Shown here: one piece after another, positions 56,586 through 64,000 of the stretch
Layout of the letters: every line of letters starts with the position of its first letter
Numbering within the stretch: position 1 is the stretch's first letter
Origin: DASQZK01 sp963764345
GTDB taxonomy: Bacteria > Bacteroidota > Bacteroidia > Bacteroidales > GCA-2748055
Length of the DNA stretch: 64,000 nt
Assembly (NCBI GenBank): GCA_963764345.1
Contig: CAVXSF010000035.1
Span: forward strand, 1 to 64,000
Reading direction: 5' to 3'
The notes under the pieces: model-generated
Database searches by the model: none
What the model was told of the DNA's origin: nothing
The model's input: the letters and a program-made list of their open reading frames with translations, nothing else
Position numbers and translations under genes: made by a program

Positions 56586-56865
56586 AATTACCGGGATAAA
56601 CAGGTTTTTGACACCCCTGAGCTGATTTATGTGATTTCGCCCGGATGAAAAACAACTTTTTATTTCAGATTACGTAAACAGACCATCGTTATATGGGCCT
56701 GACTGGTTTAGAATCGGCTTTTCAGAAGGAGTATTATACTCTGAAATTTCCGGCAAAACTCAGTGTTCATGGAACTTTCAGTAAATTTTGTTTTTTAAAA
56801 AAAAGTATTAATTTTATTCAGTGAAATAAAAGCATTCAGAATCAGAAAAATAAAAGAGGATCTTT
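56586..56865. other. Intergenic region, nothing recognised
   Basis: 280 bases, AT-rich toward the next gene (TTTTGTTTTTTAAAAAAAAG near 56790). The gap from the MORN stop to the next ATG is 343 bases in total, with only the weak hairpin above. Confidence 0.5.
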
Positions 56866-57807
56866 ATGAATATTAAAACTTTGGATAAACCTGTTAATTT
56901 TATCCTTCTATTGGTTTTCCTCGTATTCAGTCTTAGTAGTTGTAGATCTGACAAGGACAAGAAGAACAAGGAAAGTGCGAATTCTGAGATTTCAGATGAT
57001 TTTAATACTGAACTGGATGATGACCTCGTTGACAAGATCAACACGGCCAAAAGAATATTCTATTCGCTCCCCTCCCCTCTTGAAACCGCCATGTTGATAA
57101 AATCTGCAGGAGCAACATACGATGAAACGCTTCTGAATCCCGTCTCAAATGCTGCCAAATACAGTACGAATCTAAAGATGGCCCTGAATCTTGGCATTTA
57201 CAGTACCGATCTGAGTTATGCCAGTTTATTTGATCAAACCCAGGCTACCCTGAATTATATTAATGCAGCGAAAAAAATGGCTGACGGACTTGAGATCCTT
57301 GATGCCATTGATGAGCAGACCATTTCCAGACTCGAAGAAAATATTAACAACAGGGATGTCATCATCGACATTATCTCTGAAACCCTGCTTAATTCAAGTT
57401 CATTTCTCGAAGACAGGGGACTCCAGTCAACTTCAGCCATCATCCTTGTCGGTGGTTGGATTGAGGGCCTGTACATTGCCTCAAATCTTGTAGCACCTGA
57501 TGCTGACTTGAAACATAACAAACTGGTTGAAAGGATCGTGGATCAGAAACTCTCACTCAGTATTGTGATCAACCTTCTTGAAAATAACAAGGAAAGCGTT
57601 GAAGTACAATCCGTACTTAAAGATATTGAATCACTGAAATCCATTTTTGACCAGATAAAGATCAAGCAATCTGAGATTACTGCTGTTGAGGATCCGAAGA
57701 CGAATGTCACTACGCTGAAATCCGAATCTGAAATCACAATTACGAGGGAAATTCTCAACAATCTGAAAAAACAGATTGCCGCAATCAGGACAAGATATAT
57801 TTCATAA
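56866..57807 (+). CDS. Helical lipoprotein, function unknown
   Basis: 313 residues with a lipobox (LSSC) after the hydrophobic segment. An acidic, Ser/Lys/Asp-rich linker (DKDKKNKESANSEISDDFNT) leads to a mainly helical body (TLNYINAAKKMADGLEILDA, ISRLEENINNRDVIIDIISE, LVGGWIEGLYIASNL). It does not match a family I know. The two genes after it are also secreted or lipid-anchored. Function unknown. Confidence 0.75.
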   Translation: MNIKTLDKPVNFILLLVFLVFSLSSCRSDKDKKNKESANSEISDDFNTELDDDLVDKINTAKRIFYSLPSPLETAMLIKSAGATYDETLLNPVSNAAKYSTNLKMALNLGIYSTDLSYASLFDQTQATLNYINAAKKMADGLEILDAIDEQTISRLEENINNRDVIIDIISETLLNSSSFLEDRGLQSTSAIILVGGWIEGLYIASNLVAPDADLKHNKLVERIVDQKLSLSIVINLLENNKESVEVQSVLKDIESLKSIFDQIKIKQSEITAVEDPKTNVTTLKSESEITITREILNNLKKQIAAIRTRYIS

Positions 57808-57825
57808 ATATCAAATATCTTCATT

Positions 57826-58266
57826 ATGAAAAGAAGTTTGTTTGTCAGCATCATACTATTCGTTTTTCTTTTCTCGCCCTTCAGGGCAGACGCCCAGTGC
57901 AAACAATTCGCCAAAAATACGTGTAAAGTTGGATTAGCACCCTATCAGCATGACGGTAACTATCACGCCGCCGTTCTTCTTGAAGGTGAGGAAGCTGAAT
58001 TGTATAAGACTTTTTATTCCGATACCGAATACCGGATAGGCGTTTGTGGTGCCAATAATCTTGGTCCGATTGAATTCAGTGTGATCGACGGAAGCGGTAA
58101 AGTCCTTTACGACAATAAATTCAAGGATTATGAATGGAAATGGGACTTCAAACTTGACGCCAGCCAGCAATTGAAAATTGTTGTGAAGGTACCTGTGACG
58201 GACAGCCTCGCTGAAGAACCCAAGGAAGGTTGTGTGGCTATCATGTTCGGTTTCAAGGAACAGTAA
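57826..58266 (+). CDS. Small secreted protein, function unknown
   Basis: 146 residues with a signal peptide (ILFVFLFSPFRADAQ). The mature part starts CKQFAKNTCKVGLAPYQHDG and has YRIGVCGANNLGPIEFSVID, a beta-sandwich look; cysteines are spaced in a way that could form a disulfide. It follows the lipoprotein gene after 18 bases, probably an operon, and is followed by a terminator. Function unknown. Confidence 0.75.
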   Translation: MKRSLFVSIILFVFLFSPFRADAQCKQFAKNTCKVGLAPYQHDGNYHAAVLLEGEEAELYKTFYSDTEYRIGVCGANNLGPIEFSVIDGSGKVLYDNKFKDYEWKWDFKLDASQQLKIVVKVPVTDSLAEEPKEGCVAIMFGFKEQ

Positions 58267-58286
58267 AAGTATAAACCCAAGCTCTG

Positions 58287-58316
58287 AGCCTATGAAGTTT
58301 TTTCATAGGCTTTTTT
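58287..58316 (+). terminator. Terminator between the secreted protein and DUF4197 genes
   Basis: AGCCTATGAA and TTCATAGGCT form a perfect 10-bp stem followed by six T residues. Confidence 0.88.
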
Positions 58317-58326
58317 GTACAAAAAA

Positions 58327-59145
58327 ATGGTTATGAAAAAGATCATATCTATCCTGGTTATCATGATTACCGCCGCAACTTTAACATCCTGTGATGAGTT
58401 GCTAAAAACCGTTTCATCTCTTCCTGCCCAATCTTCTCCGGGTCTTTCATCCTCCGACATCGTGGAAGGGTTGAAAACTGCACTGAGAGTCGGAACGGAT
58501 ACGTCGGTAGCCGTAACCTCCAGGATTAATGGCTACTATAAGGATGATATTATTAAGATCTTACTCCCTCCCGAAGCTGATATCATCTATAAAAACAAGA
58601 ACAGTGTTCTATTCAGGGCAACCGGGCTCGACCGAAAAATCGAAGATGCGGTAATGGCACTGAACAGGGCTGCCGAGGATGCCGCAGGAGAAGCAGGACC
58701 GATCTTCAGGGACGCCATCATGAGTTTGACCATTACAGACGGGCTTTCAATCCTGAAGGGCAAAAATCCTGCTGCTCCGTCAAATAGTTCTGCTTTTGAT
58801 TCGACTGCTGCTACCGAATATCTGAAAAGCACCACATATAACCGGCTTCGTGACGCGTTTGCCCCAAAGATCAATGCATCCCTGAATAAGAAACTTGTTG
58901 GAAATTACAGCCCTAATCAGGTTTGGGAGAGGCTTACTTCCGGGTATAACGGAGTTGCTGAAAAATCACTCGGACTGATTGAGCCGATGCAGAATACAGA
59001 CCTGGGTGCCTGGGTTACATCCAGGGCACTTGACGGACTGTTTTATAAGGTGGGCAGGGAAGAAATCGAGATCCGCAGAGATCCTCTGGCCTGGGCAAAA
59101 AGTTCAGTTGGAGGGATTCTGAAAAAAGTTTTTGGCTCAAAATAG
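58327..59145 (+). CDS. DUF4197 lipoprotein
   Basis: About 272 residues with lipobox LTSC. GLSSSDIVEGLKTALRVGTD, ILLPPEADIIYKNKNSVLF, MNRAAEDAAGEAGPIFRDAI and ARDPLAWAKSSVGG-like end match DUF4197. In Bacteroidetes and Proteobacteria the domain is widespread and its role is unknown. ATG 58327 or 58333 both give a good signal peptide. It lies 10 bases after the terminator, so it must have its own promoter. Confidence 0.85.
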   Translation: MVMKKIISILVIMITAATLTSCDELLKTVSSLPAQSSPGLSSSDIVEGLKTALRVGTDTSVAVTSRINGYYKDDIIKILLPPEADIIYKNKNSVLFRATGLDRKIEDAVMALNRAAEDAAGEAGPIFRDAIMSLTITDGLSILKGKNPAAPSNSSAFDSTAATEYLKSTTYNRLRDAFAPKINASLNKKLVGNYSPNQVWERLTSGYNGVAEKSLGLIEPMQNTDLGAWVTSRALDGLFYKVGREEIEIRRDPLAWAKSSVGGILKKVFGSK

Positions 59146-59163
59146 TGCGGAAATTTCAAAACC

Positions 59164-61971
59164 CTACAACAACAACTTTCTTTTCAGAAATTTCCCGGTA
59201 AAGGTGTTACCGTTTTTCGCCAGATTCTCTGGTGTGCCTTCAAAAACAATTTCCCCGCCTTGCTCTCCACCTTCGGGTCCAAGATCAATAATCCAATCGG
59301 CGGATTTGATTATTTCGAGGTTATGTTCAATGACCAGGATGCTGTGTCCCCTTTTTATCAATGCGTTAAATGCATCCAGGAGTTTGTTGATATCATGGAA
59401 ATGAAGGCCGGTTGTCGGTTCATCGAAAATGAAGAACATGGATTCCTTTGATCCTTCTTTGGAAAGGAAGTAGGCAAGTTTCACCCGCTGGCTTTCACCC
59501 CCGCTGAGTGTACTCGATGACTGACCCAGTTTAACATAGCCAAGGCCAACATCCTGGAGTGGCTGTAGTTTGCTGACAATACGCTTTTCTGTCCCCGATG
59601 TCTTTTCACCAAAAAAGTCGATGGCCTCGTTGACCGTCATTTCCAGTACATCATAGATATTTTTCCCACGATATTTCACTTCCAGAATTTCATCCTTAAA
59701 CCGGTGACCTTTGCAGCTTTCGCATAACAGGTATACATCAGCCATAAATTGCATTTCCACTTTGATAGTGCCTTCTCCCTGACATTCTTCACAACGACCA
59801 CCGTCAATATTAAAAGAGAAATGACTTGGAGTGAATCCGTTTTGTTTTGAAGCCTGTTGGTCGGCAAAAAGTTTACGGACTTCATCATATGCCTTGATGT
59901 ATGTCACCGGGTTGGATCTGGAAGATTTACCAATGGGGTTCTGATCGACAAATTCAACACCCTTTATCAGGTCTATATCTCCTTCCAGGAAATCAAATTT
60001 ACCAGTTTTATCTCCTGCCCCGTTTATCCGTTTGTTGAGCGCAGGGTAAAGGATTGAACTCACCAGTGAGGATTTACCCGAACCACTCACACCGGTTACA
60101 GCCGTCATTACATTCAGCGGAATTTTGACTTTCAGGTTTTTCAGGTTATTTTCCCTGGCACCAATGATCTCGATATAATTAGAGGATTTTCTCCTTGTTT
60201 GGGGAAGCGGGATCTGCCGTTTCCCGGTAAGGTACTCTGCCGTTATGCTTTTGGTGTCCTTTTCAAGCTGTTTATGATCACCATGGAAAACCACCTCTCC
60301 GCCAAGTCTGCCCGCACCGGGACCGATATCAATGATCATATCTGCAGCCCTGATGATCTCCTCATCGTGTTCAACAACTACCACGGTGTTACCCAAATCC
60401 CTTAGCTCTTTTAAAACTTTAATCAGAAGACCTGTATCCCGGGGATGCAGTCCGATGCTTGGCTCGTCGAGGATGTACAATGAACCAACCAGGCTACTGC
60501 CAAGGGAGGTCGCAAGGTTAATCCTTTGCGATTCTCCACCTGAAAGTGTTGAGGACAAACGGTTGATGGTGAGGTAGCCAAGACCCACGTTGATCAGGAA
60601 GTGCAGCCGGTTCCGTATCTCAAGCAATAGTCGGCCGGCAATTTTTTCTTCCTTTTCCGTCAGCCGGAGACCGTCAAAAAAGTCGATCAGGCGTAGTACC
60701 GGAAGGTTGACGAGGTCGGTGATGGCTTTACCACCCACCTTCACCCATGAAGCTTCCTTTTTCAGTCTGGTGCCGTGACATTCATAACAGGTTGTTTTTC
60801 CCCGGTATCGCGACAGCATGACCCTGTACTGGATTTTATATTTTTTCTCCTCAAGATAGGCAAAGAAATCGTTCAGCCCTTTGAAATAACTGTTTCCGGT
60901 CCAAATCAACTCCCGTTGGTCATCGGTCAGCTTATAATAAGGTTTGTGTACAGGAAAGTCAAATTTATCGGCACTATAGATGAGCTTTTCCTTCCATTTC
61001 GACATTTTTTCACCTTTCCAGCACACAATGGCATCCTCATAAACAGATAGACTTTTATTCGGAATGACCAGGTCCTCATCGATACCGATCACCTTTCCGT
61101 ATCCTTCACAAACAGGGCAGGCTCCTACCGGATTATTGAAACTGAAGATATGTTCGTTCGGTTCTTCAAACTCAATACCATCGGCTTCATAGCGATCAGA
61201 AAATTCGGTATATTTTTTTTCATCGGCTTTCTTCAGACGGCAAACTCCTTTTCCGATACTGAAAGCCGTTTGTACAGAATCCCCAAAACGTGTTATCTCA
61301 TCTTCATCATCGCTGACAATGATCCGGTCAATAACCAGGTTCTGCCCGGGCGTCCGTTCTACCAGCGCTTTATCTTTAAGGATGTCCTCAACAGACTGAA
61401 TTTCATTATCGATCTCGATCCGGGTAATCCCCTGTTTGAAAAACAACTCAAGCTGATAGTCTACAGTAGAACCATCACAACACAGAAACGGTGTAAGAAT
61501 AAGCATCCTCTCTCCACGGTTATTCTTCAGTATAGCGTTCACAACATCTGTCACCGAGTGCCTTTTAACCTCTTTACCTGATACCGGAGAAAAAGTTTTA
61601 CCTATTCTGGCAAACAAAAGTTTCAAATAATCGTATATCTCAGTCGATGTTCCAACGGTTGATCTGGGATTACGGGAATTCACTTTTTGTTCGATAGCTA
61701 CGGCAGGCGGAATGCCATGTATATAATCAACATCCGGTTTGTCAATCCGGCCAAGGAACTGACGGGCATAAGCCGAGAGGCTTTCAACATAACGACGCTG
61801 ACCTTCGGCATAAAGTGTGTCAAAAGCGAGAGAGGATTTACCGGATCCCGAGAGACCTGTAATCACAATTAGTCTGTCACGTGGAATGGTAACATCAATA
61901 TTTTTAAGATTATGAACCCTGGCACCTTTGATAAATATAGTATTCCCGATGGTATCTTTAATTTCTGGCAT
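59164..61971 (-). CDS. uvrA: Excinuclease ABC subunit A
   Basis: 935 residues. Two ABC modules: Walker A GLSGSGKSSLAFDTLYAEGQ near the start and GVSGSGKSSLVSSIL in the middle, with ABC signatures LSGGESQRI and LSGGESQRVK. Zinc-finger cysteines appear as CPVCEGYGK, CYECHGTRL, CEECQGEGT and CESCKGHRF. It is the damage-recognition protein of nucleotide excision repair. Intact, and one of the longest unbroken frames in the window. Confidence 0.98.
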   Translation of the reverse strand: MPEIKDTIGNTIFIKGARVHNLKNIDVTIPRDRLIVITGLSGSGKSSLAFDTLYAEGQRRYVESLSAYARQFLGRIDKPDVDYIHGIPPAVAIEQKVNSRNPRSTVGTSTEIYDYLKLLFARIGKTFSPVSGKEVKRHSVTDVVNAILKNNRGERMLILTPFLCCDGSTVDYQLELFFKQGITRIEIDNEIQSVEDILKDKALVERTPGQNLVIDRIIVSDDEDEITRFGDSVQTAFSIGKGVCRLKKADEKKYTEFSDRYEADGIEFEEPNEHIFSFNNPVGACPVCEGYGKVIGIDEDLVIPNKSLSVYEDAIVCWKGEKMSKWKEKLIYSADKFDFPVHKPYYKLTDDQRELIWTGNSYFKGLNDFFAYLEEKKYKIQYRVMLSRYRGKTTCYECHGTRLKKEASWVKVGGKAITDLVNLPVLRLIDFFDGLRLTEKEEKIAGRLLLEIRNRLHFLINVGLGYLTINRLSSTLSGGESQRINLATSLGSSLVGSLYILDEPSIGLHPRDTGLLIKVLKELRDLGNTVVVVEHDEEIIRAADMIIDIGPGAGRLGGEVVFHGDHKQLEKDTKSITAEYLTGKRQIPLPQTRRKSSNYIEIIGARENNLKNLKVKIPLNVMTAVTGVSGSGKSSLVSSILYPALNKRINGAGDKTGKFDFLEGDIDLIKGVEFVDQNPIGKSSRSNPVTYIKAYDEVRKLFADQQASKQNGFTPSHFSFNIDGGRCEECQGEGTIKVEMQFMADVYLLCESCKGHRFKDEILEVKYRGKNIYDVLEMTVNEAIDFFGEKTSGTEKRIVSKLQPLQDVGLGYVKLGQSSSTLSGGESQRVKLAYFLSKEGSKESMFFIFDEPTTGLHFHDINKLLDAFNALIKRGHSILVIEHNLEIIKSADWIIDLGPEGGEQGGEIVFEGTPENLAKNGNTFTGKFLKRKLLL

Positions 61972-62102
61972 AAAAATTGTTCTTTCTTTTATCCTAAAAA
62001 AGCTTTATTTAACAATAATTAACAGCATTCAAAAGTAATATTTTTTGCAGAAAGAAAATTTTAAACTATTTTCGAACTCTTTCCAAATTCTGATCAATAA
62101 AA

Positions 62103-62156
62103 AAGGAGGATTGCCTATAGCCGAACATCTACTCTGGTAAACCAAATAGAGGAGGT
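62103..62156 (+). promoter_or_regulatory. Two Shine-Dalgarno-like sites ahead of the sigma factor gene
   Basis: AAAGGAGGA at about 62103 and AGAGGAGGT at about 62147. The second lies 5 to 6 bases before the TTG start at 62161. Such sites are rare in this window. Confidence 0.65.
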
Positions 62157-62160
62157 AGTT

Positions 62161-62751
62161 TTGAAAGCAAATAGTAAAACTGATTACGAACTCGTACAGG
62201 AGTTCGTAAGTGGCAGGCAATCTAGTATTGAAATCCTGATCAATCGCCATAAAAACAGAGTATTTACCTATATCATGCTCGTGGTAAAGAACGAGCAACT
62301 TGCAGAGGATATTTTCCAGGATACCTTTATTAAGGTTATTCATTCTCTGCAGGAAGGAAAGTACAAGGATAATGGCAGGTTCCTCTCCTGGGTGATTCGT
62401 ATCGCCCACAATCTTGTCATCGATCATTTCCGGAAGGAAAAACAGCTCAATACGCTGTCCAATGATGATTTTGAAATGGATATTTTCAATTCGAGAAAAA
62501 TGTCCGATAAAAATGTTGAGGACCACCTTATCCAGGAGCAAATTCATCTTGACATCCGTAAACTGATCGAAGAATTGCCGGAGGACCAGAAAGAAGTCAT
62601 ACTTCTCAGGCACTACGGCGGATTAAGCTTTAAAGAAATCGCAGACCAGACAAATGTCAGCATTAACACTGCTTTAGGCAGAATGCGTTATGCCCTGATA
62701 AACTTAAGGAAGCTGATATCCAAACACAATATTTCACTTACCATACAGTAA
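62161..62751 (+). CDS. ECF-type RNA polymerase sigma factor
   Basis: 196 residues. Region 2: EILINRHKNRVFTYIMLVVK, AEDIFQDTFIKVIHSL and FLSWVIRIAHNLVIDHFRKE. Region 4: LPEDQKEVILLRHYGGLSFK, EIADQTNVSINTALGRMRYA. The start is TTG 62161, chosen because AGAGGAGGT lies just upstream and there is no in-frame ATG close by. No anti-sigma gene is adjacent, although a 60-residue gene follows. Its regulon cannot be told from this window. Confidence 0.92.
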   Translation: MKANSKTDYELVQEFVSGRQSSIEILINRHKNRVFTYIMLVVKNEQLAEDIFQDTFIKVIHSLQEGKYKDNGRFLSWVIRIAHNLVIDHFRKEKQLNTLSNDDFEMDIFNSRKMSDKNVEDHLIQEQIHLDIRKLIEELPEDQKEVILLRHYGGLSFKEIADQTNVSINTALGRMRYALINLRKLISKHNISLTIQ

Positions 62752-62830
62752 AAAAATTCTGGCAAAACAATAAAGTGTTTTTTTTAATCGTTTGATATTC
62801 ATCTCACGATTATAAAAAACACTTTTGCCT

Positions 62831-63013
62831 ATGGTAAAAATCTCTACACTTTTCTTTTGTTACAACAATTTTGATTCGGAGTTTAACCTGTATACCATAA
62901 AAGATCTCGATGAACCAGAGGGCTTGTATACAAAGGAATTAAGGAATATCTTTGAGAGAATCAATTATTCTCCTTCAAAGAAAGTCATCAGAAGAATACT
63001 TGAGAAAATCTGA
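62831..63013 (+). CDS. Small conserved-looking protein, 60 aa
   Basis: From ATG 62831: MVKISTLFFCYNNFDSEFNL and YTIKDLDEPEGLYTKELRNI, then YSPSKKVIRRILEKI. The composition is protein-like, without a signal peptide, and the frame ends just before a strong terminator. It is 79 bases after the sigma factor gene, same strand. I do not recognise a family; an anti-sigma role is not supported by any motif. Confidence 0.55.
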   Translation: MVKISTLFFCYNNFDSEFNLYTIKDLDEPEGLYTKELRNIFERINYSPSKKVIRRILEKI

Positions 63014-63038
63014 TGGTAAAAGTTCGCTTATCGAATAT

Positions 63039-63072
63039 AAGGCTGCCCTCTTCACGAAGGCAGCCTTTTTTG
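63039..63072. terminator. Bidirectional terminator between the small gene and rsmE
   Basis: AAGGCTGCC and GGCAGCCTT form a perfect 9-bp stem with an 11-base loop and a T tract, at the convergent 3' ends of the small gene (+) and rsmE (-). Confidence 0.88.
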
Positions 63073-63084
63073 TAAGGTATTGTG

Positions 63085-63807
63085 CTATCGATTTCGTTTC
63101 AGACACATCCTGTCACTTATGATTTGTGCTGCTACAACGCCTGCAGTTTCTGTCCTCAGCCGGCTCATTCCAAGTGTAACGGGTAGAAAACCGCTCTCAA
63201 TGGAATGCTCTACCTCTTTGGAAGTGAAATCACCTTCAGGTCCGATAAGGACCAGGTAGTTGTCACCTTTACTCTCTGCAAGAAGTAAGTCAGTACGCAT
63301 TCTGTCTTCCATACAGTGAGCGATAAAACAGCCAACACTCTCAAAATCGTTCTCAAGGAAATCATCCAGTGTGACCATCGGTTTCAATTCAGGTTTCAAT
63401 GCCTTTAATGATTGTTTCATGGCTGACACCAGAACATTTTCAAGTCGGTCGGGACGGAGTTTCCTGCGCTCGGATCTCTGACACAATAAAGGAGTGATGG
63501 TATCGATGCCAATTTCCGTCGCTTTTTCCAGGAACCATTCAAATCGGTCGGCATTCTTGGTCGGGGCAATGGCGACATGAAGGTGATAGTCACGTTTCTC
63601 AAAATCCATTACCCGGTGAGTAATCTGAACCTGGCATTTCACCGGATCATTATCAATGATGGTACCTTCATAATATCCACCGCTTCCGTCAACGAAACGG
63701 ATCTTTTCACCTTTACCCATCCTGAGTACTTTGATACAATGATGAGATTCCTGCGGATTCATGGTGCATATCTCACCCGAAATATCTGGGATATAAAATA
63801 GCTGCAT
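63085..63807 (-). CDS. rsmE: 16S rRNA (uracil1498-N3)-methyltransferase
   Basis: 240 residues. The SPOUT-fold end has NYLVLIGPEGDFTSKEVEHS and TLGMSRLRTETAGVVAAQII, the SAM-site knot. The N-terminal part has MNPQESHHCIKVLRMGKGEK and ITHRV. It methylates U1498 of 16S rRNA. Intact and of family length. Confidence 0.95.
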   Translation of the reverse strand: MQLFYIPDISGEICTMNPQESHHCIKVLRMGKGEKIRFVDGSGGYYEGTIIDNDPVKCQVQITHRVMDFEKRDYHLHVAIAPTKNADRFEWFLEKATEIGIDTITPLLCQRSERRKLRPDRLENVLVSAMKQSLKALKPELKPMVTLDDFLENDFESVGCFIAHCMEDRMRTDLLLAESKGDNYLVLIGPEGDFTSKEVEHSIESGFLPVTLGMSRLRTETAGVVAAQIISDRMCLKRNR

Positions 63808-63977
63808 CTCGTTTTTCCTTCAAAATTAAACTTTCTTTTCCATTCTGAAAAAATAGGGAAGGACGGCATGAGAGATTATGATTTCTGAAAACAATATGTT
63901 CCTGGCCAGAAAATATAATCGGTCAATTGGCTATCTTTACCCTTGCATCTGATGATGTAAGAATCGTTGCCTGAACA

Positions 63978-64000
63978 ATGAAAAGGATAGGTTTACTTTC
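63978..64000 (+). CDS. Start of a further gene cut by the window edge
   Basis: ATG at 63978 followed by AAA AGG ATA GGT TTA CTT (MKRIGLL). Only seven codons are visible. TTGGCTATCTTTACCCTTG upstream (about 63926-63944) is promoter-like. Product unknown. Confidence 0.4.

Overview
The window looks like chromosomal sequence from a member of the Bacteroidetes (Bacteroidota), most like an uncultured environmental Bacteroidales or Marinilabiliales-type genome. Reasons visible here: several TAnnTTTG -7 promoter boxes, few Shine-Dalgarno sites, many SusD-era style lipoproteins and outer-membrane barrels, the dapB-lepB-lepB-wbqC neighbourhood, long Bacteroidetes-type signal peptidases, and a bifunctional DAHP synthase/chorismate mutase. 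Gene recognition is by eye from protein motifs; no database search was run.

Layout. 0-4 kb: mnmA start, a cell-wall sugar salvage pair (an AmgK-like kinase fused to a RapZ C-terminal domain, plus MurU) with a 42-residue Cys-rich gene between them, then cysH. 4.1-4.8 kb: tRNA-Leu(CAG) followed by two 250-bp tandem duplications carrying its 3' part. 4.9-11.1 kb: carbohydrate genes (GH27, a VCBS propeller lipoprotein, a six-hairpin glycosidase-like protein, a PIG-L deacetylase). 11.4-15.4 kb: tRNA-Leu(GAG), a PKD lipoprotein, an aromatic amino acid decarboxylase, an SDR, and a DPP-IV remnant. 15.7-20.2 kb: a membrane-anchored AraC-type regulator, then thrS-infC-rpmI-rplT. 20.3-27.4 kb: dapB, two signal peptidases, wbqC, with a polyferredoxin/DUF362 pair inserted on the other strand. 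27.4-37 kb: outer-membrane and lipoprotein genes plus proS. 37-45.8 kb: peroxiredoxin, tilS, GH2, MBL-fold and epimerase genes, a 34-bp tandem repeat array, and lipoproteins. 45.9-52.5 kb: a leftward operon pheA-DAHPS/CM-aroB-aroD-aroC-tyrA, followed by a DUF4180 gene and def. 52.8-64 kb: nth, a cysteine desulfurase-SelD fusion, secreted proteins, uvrA, an ECF sigma factor and rsmE.

The most striking find is ahead of the aromatic operon. At 52501-52439 (minus strand) there is an unlisted 20-codon leader peptide, MKQSDNNQTWYYYFFFFIGN, with one Trp, three Tyr and four Phe codons in a row. It is followed by a strong hairpin just before pheA and by a segment that can pair with that hairpin's 5' arm. 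This is the architecture of a ribosome-mediated transcription attenuator reading all three aromatic amino acids. An extra terminator-like hairpin with a U8 tract stands directly before the leader.

A second window-wide observation concerns data quality. At least 13 genes, including the normally indispensable infC, proS and tilS, are each broken by one or more single-base frameshifts whose two halves read as one protein. The simplest explanation is uncorrected indel errors in the source assembly rather than gene decay. I annotate these genes across the frameshift and mark the approximate site.
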